Shown here: in pieces, positions 47,662 through 59,501 of the stretch | How positions within the stretch are numbered: position 1 is the stretch's first letter | Layout of the letters: each line of letters starts with the position of its first letter | Assembly (NCBI GenBank): GCA_020744425.1 | Contig: JAGMUV010000008.1 | Coordinates: 1,550,001 to 1,614,000, forward strand | DNA from: Dactylonectria macrodidyma | Lineage: Eukaryota; Ascomycota; Sordariomycetes; Hypocreales; Nectriaceae | DNA length: 64,000 nt | Reading direction: 5' to 3' | Notes under the pieces: generated by a model | Told to the model about the DNA's origin: nothing | What the model saw: the letters and a program-made list of their open reading frames with translations, nothing else | The model's database searches: none | Translations under genes and position numbers: made by a program

Positions 47662-49904
47662 TCAAGTGCAGGCAAAGTCGAGGCCCATTCGTCGGGCCAA
47701 GCCTTGCCAGTCCCAAACGGCGATCCAGTCGCCTTGCTCCATGGCGGCCCAAACGGCCTCGAGGAGCTCACATGCCCGATCGCAGTTGCGAAGGCCAGTA
47801 TAGCCGCGAATTGCCTTGATGGCAGTGCGAATCCTCTCACGCTGACCGCTCTCAAAGCATGCCGTGCCGATGATTAAGCAAGGGATGAGAAGAAGGGTCT
47901 GAGACGGGTCCGAGGGCTTGAAAGACTCCAAGATGACTAGGGACTCCTCAACGGCAAGGGTAATGCGGCGATCATGATAGGCGGGACGTCTGCTCGGGGG
48001 CGGCGAAGAAGCTCTGGGGACGTCTCCGATATGCGAATCATGCTCGTGCATCGAGTTGCTCCTGGACGGGTTCCTGGTTGAAGGGAGGCTGTGAGGGGTG
48101 TGGACGCCGTTCGCAGGAACCCTAGCTGTAGGAACAGTGGCAATCATGGAGGCTCGTCGCGGGGGAATAGTTGCCCCATGAGGCAATGCGGGTAGGGTGC
48201 TGAAGGTCGAGCGTCGGATCGATGAAGCAGAGGGAGGATAGATGGTTCGGAAGAGATACACCCACATCATCTGCTTGTATAGCAGTGCTACACTGTCACG
48301 AGTGTCGCCAGGGGGCCATTGGGGTGACCATTCTCGGATAGCAGCGTCAATCTCAGCTGCTTGGTATAGACTAGTGTAGTCGACTAGAGGGTCGATACCA
48401 GCAGACATGTTCTCGCGTATGGTGTTCCGGATGGTGGTGATCTGGGACAGGTACTTGAATAAGCCATCAGCAACGCCGAGAAGTCGGGGAGGGTTAATGG
48501 GACCACTAGGTTCCCAATTCTCGGACGATAGGCGGTTAGTCAGCGTCTCGGGGTGCCAGAAGAGATCATCTGCGTAGATGTGGTATTGGAAGAACTCGGT
48601 GATAAAAGTATGGAAGGCTGGGTCCTCAGGGGGGGAGTGTTGGATAAGAGTCTGGTAGGCCTGCAGGTGGACGCGATGTTCGCCTCGGGGATTGCCCTCA
48701 GCTCGGGTCTGCAGCAGCAAGCACAGCATCTGGCCGTACCTCGCCGATAGGATGGTCTTGTACTCGGGATCGTCCTTGTCAACGGATCTACCCATGTCCT
48801 TGTAGAGTCGCTTCATTGCCTGGTCGTGGTGGTAGTCGGATCGCTGCTCCAAGAGTTCCCGACTGGACTGTGGGTTATCTGCGAGGAGCTTGGCGCCATA
48901 TGGAGTGTCCAGGTCAATGTGCTTGCTGCTCACGGCAAGGATAGAGTGCATAAGTCCTTGGTGCTTGTTGGCGAGCTGTAGGATAATGTCCTTGAAGGCG
49001 TTCTTGGCCTCGCCCTCGACCGTGAGAATGTTACTCAAGTGGGCGACGTAGTGCTTCCAGAAGATCTTGTCCTCGGCTGTCTCGACACCATGGAATATGG
49101 GCTGCATGGTGATGACTGGAAGGCTCTCTCTTCGCAATCGTTCTGCTTTTGTTAGATGGTCACTCGACTGTTACGTAGAACAACATACCCTCTTCAGCCC
49201 GTTCCTTGCCGCTCTTCCAGATTTGTTTCTCATGATATCCTTCGCATACCACAGCATTCTTCTCGCAGTTCATGCCTACAAGCAACGTTAGAGATAGCAC
49301 AGAAATCGACTTGAGGTTGGATCGTACATCGAGGCTTGGCTTCGTCGCACTTCTTCTTCCTCTTCCGGCAAGTGATGCAACCAGTTTTTGATCGACCTTT
49401 AGTGACTTTGCTCGCTCCGATAACAGGGGTAAGAGGATTCTTCCTGGGCCGTCCTCGAGGTCGCTTTTGCTTCGTCGTGACAGCCGGGGCTTCAGATTGG
49501 GCGCTGGGAGCCAACGGTGCGGCCTTCAATTCGTCCAAGTCATCATCCATGGGTTCTAGTTTTGGGATGGTGAGGATATCATCGGACCCTTGCTCCCAGT
49601 TGTTGTCCATTTCTACATCGTCTCGTTCGGCATATCCAGTACTCCACGAATCGGTGCACGACGACGAAGCCGAATGGACCATGTTCGGCGCGGAGGTATC
49701 CATAGTCATGTCCATCTCGGCGCTGATGGGAGACAGCTGCCCCGCCTGCAATTGAGTCGTCGATGCGTTGACCATCCAGGGGGCATCCATCGGCGAGGGG
49801 GACTGCGGCATCATGGATTCATGGGCTTCGTCGGAGGACATGCTGTGGTTATCCGACCACGACAAACTTCCGTCTTCGGACACGAGAGCGAGTGGTCGAT
49901 CCAT
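47662..49904 (-). CDS. Zn2Cys6 transcription factor with AT-hook and fungal TF domain
   Basis: Exons on the minus strand are 49904-49328, 49275-49189 and 49142-47662, giving 714 residues. Residues 1-140 are acidic and Ser/Met-rich, possibly activating. An AT-hook (KRPRGRPRKN) sits at 147-156. The binuclear zinc cluster follows with Cys176, 179, 186, 193, 196 and 203 in the canonical C-x2-C-x6-C-x6-C-x2-C-x6-C spacing; the first intron splits the codon of Cys193. A conserved linker (GYHEKQIWKSGKERAEE) leads into a long helical C-terminal region of the Fungal_trans_2 type (HGVETAEDKIFWKHYVAHLS). The zinc cluster sits in the interior and not at the N-terminus. Targets are unknown, and no obvious cluster lies beside it. 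Confidence 0.93.
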
Positions 49905-52900
49905 GGCGTATCGAAAAACAAGTTGGTTTCGATTGTCGGGATATGTCTAGGAGCAAGAATTGACTGAGAGATCGAAACCGGCGGTGCCAGACTAGATGAA
50001 TGGCTCGACAATGATACAACGGGCTTCAGAGGTCAGAGGGTGACAATTTGACAGACAAATGTGGAGACTAGAGCGTGGCGGCGGTGGATGTTAGGCCGGA
50101 CTAGCCATCGACGCTGCACACCGGCGGCTGATCGAAGCTCCTTGTGGTCGCCTAGTAAGGGCGACGAGTTGGAGGACGTATACGCAGGATGAAAGGGAGG
50201 GAAGTGGGAGGAAGATCTGAGGGATGGAGGGGCCAAGTGGGTGGAGAGCTCTTATTTGGGACGTCAGACTAAAGGGTGACAGGGTGTGGAGGATTGAGAT
50301 CCAGCAGTATGCCTCTCTGGAGCCCGTCAACGCCATCTCCCCACAGCATCGTAGTCGAGCTTGGGGGGTTCGGATCCAGTCGAAGACCGAAACAGCACAC
50401 TCCAGAGGGCGCCATAGAGGGCGCCAATGGGCTAGGTGAGTGTCATTTTCCTCCAGGGCCTAGGCCATGTGCCGTTGGTCCCGTCCTGGACGCTGATGGA
50501 GGCCTTTGTGGCTTGGAGGTGCATCCCCTCCAACCTGGCTTGGTCTGGGCTGACTGGTGACTGGGCTTGGCTCCTAACGATGGAGGATGGGATATGGAGG
50601 GGACTGACTGACTCTGGACGCATTTCTCCACCTCGAGTGATGGGGGGACCCATCTTGCAGCCCCCCCCCCTTCATCTTTAGCGTCGACTGGGGGCCTCGA
50701 CAGGACCGCGAGGGTACTTCAGGGTACACGGTTCGGTTTTCTGCTAAGCGGGACGCTGGCCTGTGTTGTCGATTTGTGTGAGCTGGGGTTGACGGTGAAC
50801 TGAGGGCGCTACTGATGCTGAGATGGCCGAATGTGATGCGCGGAATTGTGATTTCTAAGGGCTGCCGCTCTCTGGGAGACGCATTCCCCCCAGTCTGGAG
50901 ACAGGGACGCCGAGAGCGAGCGGCGATTTGAGCCTTGTGGTTCAAAGAACGAGACGGAGCGTGGGATAGAGGCGAAGTGGTTTGCCCGCGTGAGAGAGTT
51001 GTGGAGACTAGGGCGTTGTCGTGGTTCGACCATGTGTTGATCTCCTCAATGAAGTCGCACGACAACGACATCCACCAACTCCTCGCCGACTCGGTCCTTG
51101 CAAAAGCCGACATGCTAATGGCTGATTGTGATGCATGGTGCTGTGACATGATATCATGGTGAACTTCAAGGAAAATGGGTTAGTATCCTCCATGGCGGTT
51201 GGAGTTCAGTCCAGCACTGCCGTGCATGCGTTTGTGAATGTTGCATGCTCTTCACTGCGGCTAAGAACGCCCAAAAAGACATTTGTCTTGGCCTTGGGCA
51301 GAGATACATGGTCCTGCTAATTGGCGGAGGTATTGCTCTCGCCATATTGGACCTGTGGTTTGCCCACGTACTTGGCTCGGCCAATCGACAAGGCATTGCG
51401 TAGGTGTTGCGAAACCTCGATTTGCTGCGAAGGCGGCCTGGGATGCATTTTTCAATTAAGACATGCAGATCAATGGTCTGGCCTTTTTGGGAGAGGAGTG
51501 GTCGCCGCTGTCGCTTCTTGCTGGCCTCAGCCGCCCGCAATTGCGATCTAGAGCTGAAGGAGGGTGCGAATGGGCTGATGGTGAGGTTCTCTACCTGCCG
51601 CCAGAAACTAGGCAGTATTAGGAACGGATTGTCCCAGACTGCAGTGCAAAGTTGTGGTATGCCTTCTCAGAGCGTTGAAGTTGAATGTTGACGGCTTTTG
51701 TTCCACATCAAAGATGGGCTTTGGGAAGGTGGCGTTTGAGGTTCCCAGTTCGTTGGAAGTGACATCGGGACCGGGTGTACAGTGTGCATCTTCCTACTCT
51801 GAGCACGAAATCCGCGGTTTTACAGTGCGAGCTCAGAGCATTACGGTGCGGACAGAGCCTGGCGCATTGTTCCACGTTCCGACAATACTCCAACATTGCA
51901 ACGTCGATCATCATCATATAGCTCATCGCAACCACAGGTACATCGAAGTTTTGCCAACTGGCCGACAGTGTGCATGTCAGCCTGCAACATGTACTATGTA
52001 CTATGCATGGTAGACGCTCCGTCTCGGCCAGACCTAGACGAGAGACGAGAAACGAGCCACACTATTCTTGCGCGCGACTAGACCATTGGAGGGAGGATTA
52101 CGCCCTTGAACAATTACCAACACATCGACTCAACATGGTGTTTGCTATGGGCACATTCACTGCTCAAAGTACTCGTCCGTCCCCTTTTCATTGTTCTCCC
52201 AAGTGCTGACTGATGCAAGTCCAGGACCCCCAATGCATACCGTCCGACCTAGATGCAGCCTACTACTGCAGTGTGTTATTAGCGCACGCATGGCTCTCGG
52301 CCAGCTTCGCAAGCAGAATCCCAGGATCAATGCCAATCACACCAATGTCGCTAGACCACTGTCCCGGGTTCTCCTGTTTTGGTACAGCGCCAGTGACTGA
52401 CACCTGTGATCAACATATTTCGCCGCTCTTCGGAGCAGAATGGAGGTGGGCTTCGGCTGTTGACCTAGGGCAATCCCCTCCATGGCCGATCCTCACCTTC
52501 GGAATTGCCCACCAAGCACTTAAACATGGCGCTCGGAAGCCCTCGCTGTTCCGGAAATGGTCCTGGCTGTTTCGATCTTGCTTGCCCAGATGTCTATCTC
52601 GGTCCACCATCGCATGCGGGAAGTTGCATCTCCGCAGTCCAGCGCCTCGTCACGGACCTACAGGTGGCCAAGGCGGACTTTCTAGTGAGACAAGGCTTCC
52701 CTTGGTCGGTCGATCATCCACGGCCGCTTTTGTTGGTTGCCAATCCACTCGATATGCCGATTCGATAGTTCCACCCTGGCCACAGCTCCCGCAGAACGCT
52801 CTATTCTTGCCGACATAATAATTGAGGCCAATGTGTTGGTAGGGCCTCCATAACCCACTCGATTTGCAAGGTCTCCTCACCACCAGTAGCGTCACAACTA

Positions 52901-55041
52901 CAACCTTTTGAGATGCCGATGAGCCCCCACGCCATATAACAAGGATTGTGCTCGGCTGCCCACCTAGGGTCACGTTAGTGACCATCCCTCGCTGTTACAT
53001 GAGGTAGCATCAGGAAACCTTGTGTTCGGCCGTATGCCCTTCGAGACGCGCAATTCCGACCCAAGAACCACGACGCCCGTTCCTCACTTTTTGCTTTTTC
53101 CTATGGCGGGGGGCAGTAGTCGATAGCCCTGGCTAAGATGCAATCCCCTAGCCTTTGCTAGGAACCAGGGCTGATTACTGCTGGTGGGCCGCCGCCTAGC
53201 CATGCCGCCTAACATGCTGGTCCTTGCTATTAGGTCCTTTGGATGTGGCATCGAGACCTCGCATTCTGGAGCATTTAAAGCCAGACAAGCATGTCATTTC
53301 TCTGGCATCCCGGTAAGGCTCATAGAGTGAAGCTGCGCATGAACACGACCGGCAATACGAGGCATCAAGTTCGATTGTCGCGCCCCAGGACCGATCTCGA
53401 TAGACACCGACAGAGGGGTCAGCTTGTGCGAATGCAATTGAGCAATCCCTCCACGTCACTGCGGTAGATCTCCGCATTACCTTGGCCTTCCGATGTATGA
53501 ATAGACCCTCGTACTCCGTATGGGTGCCCAGACCCCCATAACAACCGAATTCATACATGCCTATCTCATTGGGAGGAATCTCTTCTTCTCGACACCTGCG
53601 AGTGTCCTGGTGGGGCTGGATGGGGGCGACGGACAAGAGTAACGAGGGTGTAAGACATGCATCCCAGCAGGTAGGTCTTGCGCAGAGCCCCGGCCTACCA
53701 TTGTCAATTATCCGGATTGCCCAAACAAGCAACCCTCCCCCCTAGTGAAAGGTCGGCTGAGGCTGGACCCCTCCCTCCCACGAAGCCATAACGGGCTTCT
53801 AGCTGGTGGTGTTTAGTTTGGCCTTTTGGGTTAGCGAGAGACTCTATTGCCACAGGATGCTTCGGTCATCGACAAAAGTGGAAGAAAAATCGCGTCCCGT
53901 TTCCGCCACACTCCTCATTATTACTACAATGAGAGCTGAGTGTCCAAAGCTGAGTGCCCAAAGCTTCACCCGTCAGCATGGGGAATGTGCCACGTTCCAT
54001 GGAGCAATTTGGAGGCTTGACGCTCGGGGCTCTCGGGCCCACACAGATCCGCCTTCGTGTGTCCCAAGGTCTCTGGAGGACTTGACGACTACCTGCGGAT
54101 CATCAATGAACAGATGCAGTCCCGAGCAATAGACTGAGCGTGCGCTCGACCTCGACACTGCCAACCACGACCAACTCTTCATAATGAAACGTACAAATAC
54201 CGCAGTCCCTCAATCATGCCTTTCTGGGCCTAGTCCGGCTCGAGCACAACCAAGGAGAATTGTGCGGATTTGATGCATACAACGGTACTTGGGGGTACTT
54301 GATCAACTTTAGCCCAATCACGGCCAGGCGTTTCGGTTCGAACTGGGCCTTGATTTTGGGAACAATAGACAACGTCCAAACCGATTGTTGGTGTTTATGT
54401 TGCCTTGTTCTGGCGCCTTTCAGCAGATCTACCATGATTAGTTTGGCATTCCGTTCAAATCTCATGGCCATGGGCGGCGGCCAGCGGAACGATCGCCGTC
54501 TAGCGAATGCCCCCATGCTCGGACCCCTGGAGGTGCGGCAACCATACAAGGGCTAGCAATGGGCTCGACTCGGTTGCAAAGCTGTTAAAACTGGCCGATT
54601 GGCTTCCAACAGACAGAGGGAGAAAAAAAAAGGCATCCTAAGGGCTGACAGTTGAAGCTTGAGACACAGCGGAATCTCAAGATGCGAATCACTCTCGGAC
54701 ATGATGTCTCACCGCTCGACGGCTTGGCTCGGGCGGTCTGGGTGCCGTTGGTTTGAGTTCAACGGCGCCCAAGTCAAGGTGCGGACCGTGAGTGACTCCC
54801 GTCTTTTCCCTAGCTTGGTGACTGTGCGGGTGAATGGATCCAACCAGGTTGTCGACCTCTAGTCCTACCCAAGAACGTGCTCATCAGCAGACGTCATTAT
54901 CATCGGCGGCCGCGTGCTGGTGACAAGAGAACGATGCAACGACCTGGTGGTCTAATAATTGTTTCCTAACCGCGCTATTGGTGCAGAGCGCCGGTCCAGC
55001 GTGATGTCTTCTGAGACAAGTTCTGGCCTTGATTCTCTGGC

Positions 55042-55419
55042 CTAACCTGTCTCATCCTTCAAGTAGCGGCTCAAGGAATGATCCAACGAGATGGCGCGCG
55101 CGATCTTGACAATGCGATCCTTGGTGGTTGGCGGACCTGCAGCGTTGACACGCAGCATGTCGTTGGATCTCGTCATTCTGAGGTTTACCAACAGAAGACC
55201 CTGGCGATCGCTCTAAACCAGCACGGCACATGATGCCCTGGGCGCTAGCACGCTGTTGGTCTCGATATTGTTGCAGACGAATCTATACCACCTGTCCACA
55301 TGCGCGGTGAAGCTCAGCTCGTATCCAGTACACCACCACTCGTACCAGGAACCATACGCCTGGGAGCTCGGCCAGTTGACCGTCTCCAAGGGCCGAGCCT
55401 CCGAAGCGCTGCTCGTTGC
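55042..55419 (-). pseudogene. Relic of a protein gene of unknown family
   Basis: One minus-strand frame is open from 55419 to the TAG at 55042-55044, except for a single TAG at 55213-55215; a TGA (55420-55422) closes it upstream. The translation is strongly protein-like on both sides of the internal stop: an aromatic-rich stretch (YGSWYEWWCTGYELSFTAHV), then NIETNSVLAPRASCAVLV, the stop, then RQGLLLVNLRMTRSNDMLRV and AGPPTTKDRIVKIARAISLD. No start codon lies in the first part. I do not recognise the family. It is most simply the decayed 3' end of a gene. Confidence 0.4.
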
Positions 55420-57898
55420 TCAAAGATGGACGCCACCACCACCAGCCCCTGGTCGACTCACCAGCTCGTCAACTGACACCCTTACCGGCCTAGTAGCAAC
55501 CACCCCAAGCCAGCCACGCTCTTAGCATGCCCCATGCCCAGGTTGCGTCCCAAACCCGGAGCATTTAGCCCAAGCAGCTCGACGAGGATGAAGCTGGCAC
55601 AAGAGCGAGCGTAACTCGATTAACATGTAACTAGTCTCGATGACATTGACCAAGGCCTAGAAAAGGGGATCTCCCACCATCCCGGGCCGGGTCGATCTCT
55701 AAACTGTTCAACCGGGCCGGCCTTGAGAAGATGCGGTGAGCTAAGTCTTGGCGCAGCCACTGAACAGACAACATCTCGCATGCGTCTGAGACGGTGGCAT
55801 CTAGAATCAAGAGGCACAAGACAACCAACTGTTGTGCCAATGGTAACTCTCAAGCCACTTAGTCTAAGTGAGACGAGGCCACCCCACGGAACATGTGACG
55901 GCGCTGTTTGGGAACTGCGGGTATCGTCTACTGTATGAACGGTCACCACGGTGTGCTTTCGCAACGGCGTCGCTTGAGAATAAATGGTCCTCTTCCGTCG
56001 TTAAGGGTCCACGGTCGCCGCCTCCGACCAAAACGGGGCCGTGTACTGTTCCAATACAGGCTTATTTTGGATTGTTCCTCCCAGACAGGGGCTGCACGGT
56101 CTTGCATATTCAATGCCCAGCCCCTCGATTATTCCCCAGGTCAATGTATAAAACACCATGCTTCTCAGAGCAGGGCTGGATGCGGGAAGCATTGACCGTG
56201 GGTCGTGCCATCTGTTGTTACCTGTTGCGGTTGCGGTTGGCAATGTGTTCTAACCCACAACCCGAAAGCACAATAGCTAACACACACAATGGTCAACCGT
56301 ACAACAGCCAACCCGCGATGTGTCAGGATCAGCAGTTAGTTGAGGCTGGCTGATTAGTTCTCTTCTGCAATGCGCACAATGCGAACCACAGTACCTCGCT
56401 GGTTTAGTTCCGGGTTGGGCGATTCATGGCGCCATGGCTTGTCTCTACCGGCCAAGTCTCCGAGGATAGTGCTGTACTGCACTCATCATAACGGTTTCAT
56501 TGGCTCAAGGACAGTGTCCTTGTGCCGCTCACCTACCCCAGGGGTTCGGGTCGATCCATCGTCCCAAGCCATGAGTTCGTACGATTGCTCCGGTGTCCAG
56601 ATCCTCCATCACCTGAGAGCGCCATGGGAGCTTGAGGCTTGCTATACATAGCATGGCTAGCCACTCATCTAACTCTCAGGGGGTGCCGATGGCCCTTGGC
56701 GACCCATAAGGTTGGCCTCGCGCAGCCTTCAAAGGCTTTGGATAGGCTAGAATGGGAGGGGACGTGCTTCGGGTGTTGGCCGAAGACCGAGACTTACTTC
56801 TTCGTTTTTGCTGCGGTTTTGTGGTTGTTGACTACGGACAGAGCACACACATTATTTGTCCCAGATACCCCAGACTGGGGGGAGGGGAACAGATCTACAG
56901 GCCATGCGCCTTGGGAGTGGAGCTAATTATTCATGAAATGAAGCCTGGTGGTGATGAAGGAGGTCGAGGTCGAGTGGGGGCGTGAGGGCGGTGTGTCGTG
57001 CTAGCGGGTGAATTGGACGGCTTCACCAAACCACAACAAAGACCATGACAGATGGAATGCCGAACCACTGCCAAACGGTTCAACCGTTACATCATCGCCC
57101 GCGGACCGCGTCTCGGCCAAGGCCTCGAAGCCCAACGTTGCGTTGCAGCGCCTCTACCCAACGCTTTCGACCGTAGGTGGCTCTGTCTACAGATGCAGAT
57201 GCGCCCCTTTTGCCGGATCTAGGCGGTTCTGGTTCTCGATTCTCGCCAGCCACGGATACAAGAGCCAATAGCAACATGCGCAGTACTAGAGCACTGTGAG
57301 GCCTAATTAGCGTGGCTCTGAGGCACGCCTGCCCGTGGTATATTCGACCTGCGCGGTGGGATGCAAGTGATTCGGTGGGGAGCCGGTCTCGTGCAGCGTC
57401 ACGGGGGTCAAGGTAATCCCTCGCATTGTCCTTATTATCAATGCGCAGGTCTTAGTGTGTGTGTTATGCCGTGGTGAAGCGCGATGTTGCTGGCCTCGTC
57501 GCCCAATGTACTGTCCTTGGGCTGAGTTGACTATTGAGGGACTTGGGATTATCGCCATGTGAGAGTCAGTCAGAATGAGTACGGTACGTGTGTGTGTGTG
57601 TGGGCAGTGCAGGTTTGATTTCTGGGTCGCGATGTGATTCATGCAGGATACGAGTCAGAACAAGACGATCCAACCAACTTTCTTGGAGGTTTCGGCCGAC
57701 GACGGTCGATGCGTGGGTGCGGAGGGCACATGATGCTGACATGGATGAGTGTCAGCCAAAGAACGAGCCAGAGGATGAGCGTTCATCCTTGTCTGTGGGG
57801 TGACCGTGGTGAACCGCCGGTGAGCCGAGTGTCTCAATCCGTTGCGCCCGCCCCGTAACGCGCCGAACATGCGGCTCTGTACCAACCTATTCGAGATG

Positions 57899-58033
57899 TT
57901 CTAGGAAGAGAGGTTCTAAGAAGAGAGGTTCTAAGAAGAGAGGTTCTAAGATGAGAGGTTCTCAGATGACAGGTTCTCAGATGACAGGTTCTAATATTAC
58001 AGGTTCTACGATAACAGGTACTCAGACAACAGG
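57899..58033. repeat. 15-bp minisatellite, nine copies with a divergence gradient
   Basis: Nine 15-bp units start TTCTAAGAAGAGAGG and drift step by step to TTCTCAGATGACAGG, TTCTAATATTACAGG and TACTCAGACAACAGG; a tenth unit is barely recognisable. One plus-strand frame reads through all units as Ser-x-x-x-Gly pentapeptides but has no upstream start codon. Confidence 0.9.
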
Positions 58034-58274
58034 GTGTATTATCACAGACTGTGCCATACCAAAGACATTCACATGCCTCTCATCCAACATAGTCAGACAC
58101 ACTGCAACCTAACAACATGCATGGATCACTTGCGACATGACATTTACTTTGGGAAACTTCAGCTGACAAGGTGAGTATATTACGACAACTATCTAGTTCT
58201 CACAATATGACAACCAGACTGGTATCATCCCACCCTTTCGACTACCTATCACACCAACACTCAGATCTCGCCCT

Positions 58275-59498
58275 CTACTGTCGTCTCGCTACAACCTCAT
58301 CCTCTCTGCTCTCCTCCCCTGTCACTCCCCCGCCACTGAGTCGGCTGCTCTCCGTCTTGAAAGCCGATCTAAGCCCGCCACTGCTCGGCTTCGAGTTTGG
58401 GGCGCGTGTCGCCCGTGATCCCTCCCGTGCCTGTTTCCGGAGCTTCCGTGTCTCAACGCTGAGATGCTGAGGCTTCTTTGCTTTGTAGACCGCCGCTGCT
58501 GCGTCATCCGCCACGCGAGATTTGGCTCGCCCATCCAGGTAATTGAGTCGCGAAGACCCAGGCAGTGCAGGCAGCGGCGGTGGAGGTGAGGCCGAGAATA
58601 GGGGTTCGGGGGCGGCGATGCTCTCCATGCTCTGTCTACGAGCGAGACTTCGGTTCTTGCGGCGGAGATCTTCTTTGCTCTGCGCTTTGCCAATGGAAAG
58701 TTGTTTGCGGGCAGGCGATTTCCCGTGAGCAACCTCGCCCTGTGCCATCTGCTTCTCCACCTTCTCTCTGAAGTAGGCCGCTCGTTCCATCTTCTCCGAC
58801 TTGTTCTCGAGTCTTCCAGTCATCCAAATGGATGAGCAAGGCGGAACAGGGTCTTGGTTTTCGAATGGATTCCAGTGCGTAGAGGGCGCAACGGGAGTTG
58901 TAGGCATTTTGCTACCACCGCCATGATGAGATCGGAGGCGCTTGCGGAAGAGGCTGCCAAACCCTGAAGTTGGTGTTCGTGGTGTCCGTGGAACGATAGG
59001 TACCTTTGGCTCCGCCGATGGTGCGTCGGTCTTCTCTGGCTTGGGCATGTTGATGCTGCTTTGCGGAATTGGCGGAGGGGCCCGGCTCGGCGGGTTGAGT
59101 CCATGAGTAGAGAATCGGTGAGTCTCAACAGGATTCACAACAGTCTGATAAATCGACTCCTGGGTGGCGTCATGTGTAGTGCTCGATGCGCTAGGCTCGA
59201 GTCTTTGTTTGTTCAAGATGTTGTTTCCAATGGGGTGCCCGACCGACTCCATGTAGCCAAACTCGTTTCGGTGTACGCTGTTGTCATGGGCACGACTATC
59301 ACGTTGCTCTGTGTCCATTTCTCTCCAAAGTCCGAGGCTGTTGATGCCCGGCGTCGTAGTGGTCTGCGCTCTCTCGATGTTCAACGGGACTCCATGTTGA
59401 GTAGGTCGATCCGAATGCGAGTTTGTGTCAGACGAAGCACCAGGGGCTTTCTGGGCAGCTCGCTTTTCTTTTACCGACCCTTTGAGAACCGTTGAAAA
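58275..59498 (-). CDS. Third segment of the large interrupted gene
   Basis: 407 codons open directly behind the UAG at 59499-59501 and in the same frame as the two upstream segments; they end at a UAG at 58275-58277. The first ATG is only at 59318, 60 codons in, and the codons before it look like protein (FSTVLKGSVKEKRAAQKAPG), which argues for a continuation and not a separate gene. The segment is basic, Pro/Ser-rich and largely disordered, with RTPRTPTSGFGSLFRKRLRS, a WNPFENQDPVPP block, a charged coiled-coil-like stretch (ENKSEKMERAAYFREKVEKQ), and a PPPPLPALPG run. Family and function are unknown. If translated separately from the ATG, it would give about 347 residues. Confidence 0.6.
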   Translation of the reverse strand, partial: FSTVLKGSVKEKRAAQKAPGASSDTNSHSDRPTQHGVPLNIERAQTTTTPGINSLGLWREMDTEQRDSRAHDNSVHRNEFGYMESVGHPIGNNILNKQRLEPSASSTTHDATQESIYQTVVNPVETHRFSTHGLNPPSRAPPPIPQSSINMPKPEKTDAPSAEPKVPIVPRTPRTPTSGFGSLFRKRLRSHHGGGSKMPTTPVAPSTHWNPFENQDPVPPCSSIWMTGRLENKSEKMERAAYFREKVEKQMAQGEVAHGKSPARKQLSIGKAQSKEDLRRKNRSLARRQSMESIAAPEPLFSASPPPPLPALPGSSRLNYLDGRAKSRVADDAAAAVYKAKKPQHLSVETRKLRKQAREGSRATRAPNSKPSSGGLRSAFKTESSRLSGGGVTGEESREDEVVARRQ

Positions 59499-59501
59499 CT
59501 A
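59499..59501 (-). other. Second internal in-frame UAG, in a hairpin loop
   Basis: The codon follows RNLRPPE and precedes FSTVLK. On the RNA, bases 59511 to 59488 can fold as an outer ACCG/CGGU stem and an inner UGAA/UUCA stem with a UAGUU loop. The adenosine of the stop is base 59500 (a T on the plus strand). Fold by eye only. Confidence 0.65.

Larger units (their letters stand above)
49905..58274. other. Gene-poor region, 8.4 kb, with one relic and a minisatellite
   Basis: This is by far the longest stretch without an intact gene. Its left part is the 5' region of the Zn2Cys6 gene. The rest holds many short frames on both strands with no family signature, a coding-like relic at 55042-55419 (-), a GT microsatellite near 57587-57602, and a 15-bp minisatellite at 57899-58033. 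I see no transposon end, terminal repeat or target duplication that I could support. Confidence 0.5.

Noticed and set aside
53196..53732. Minus-strand frame of 178 codons in the gene-poor region
   Set aside because: No family signature or hydrophobic/helical pattern; its length is within what GC-balanced non-coding DNA gives by chance.
54890..54910. DVIIIGG word resembling an FAD/GMC oxidoreductase start
   Set aside because: The glycine motif is incomplete, the frame ends soon after, and no further GMC block follows.
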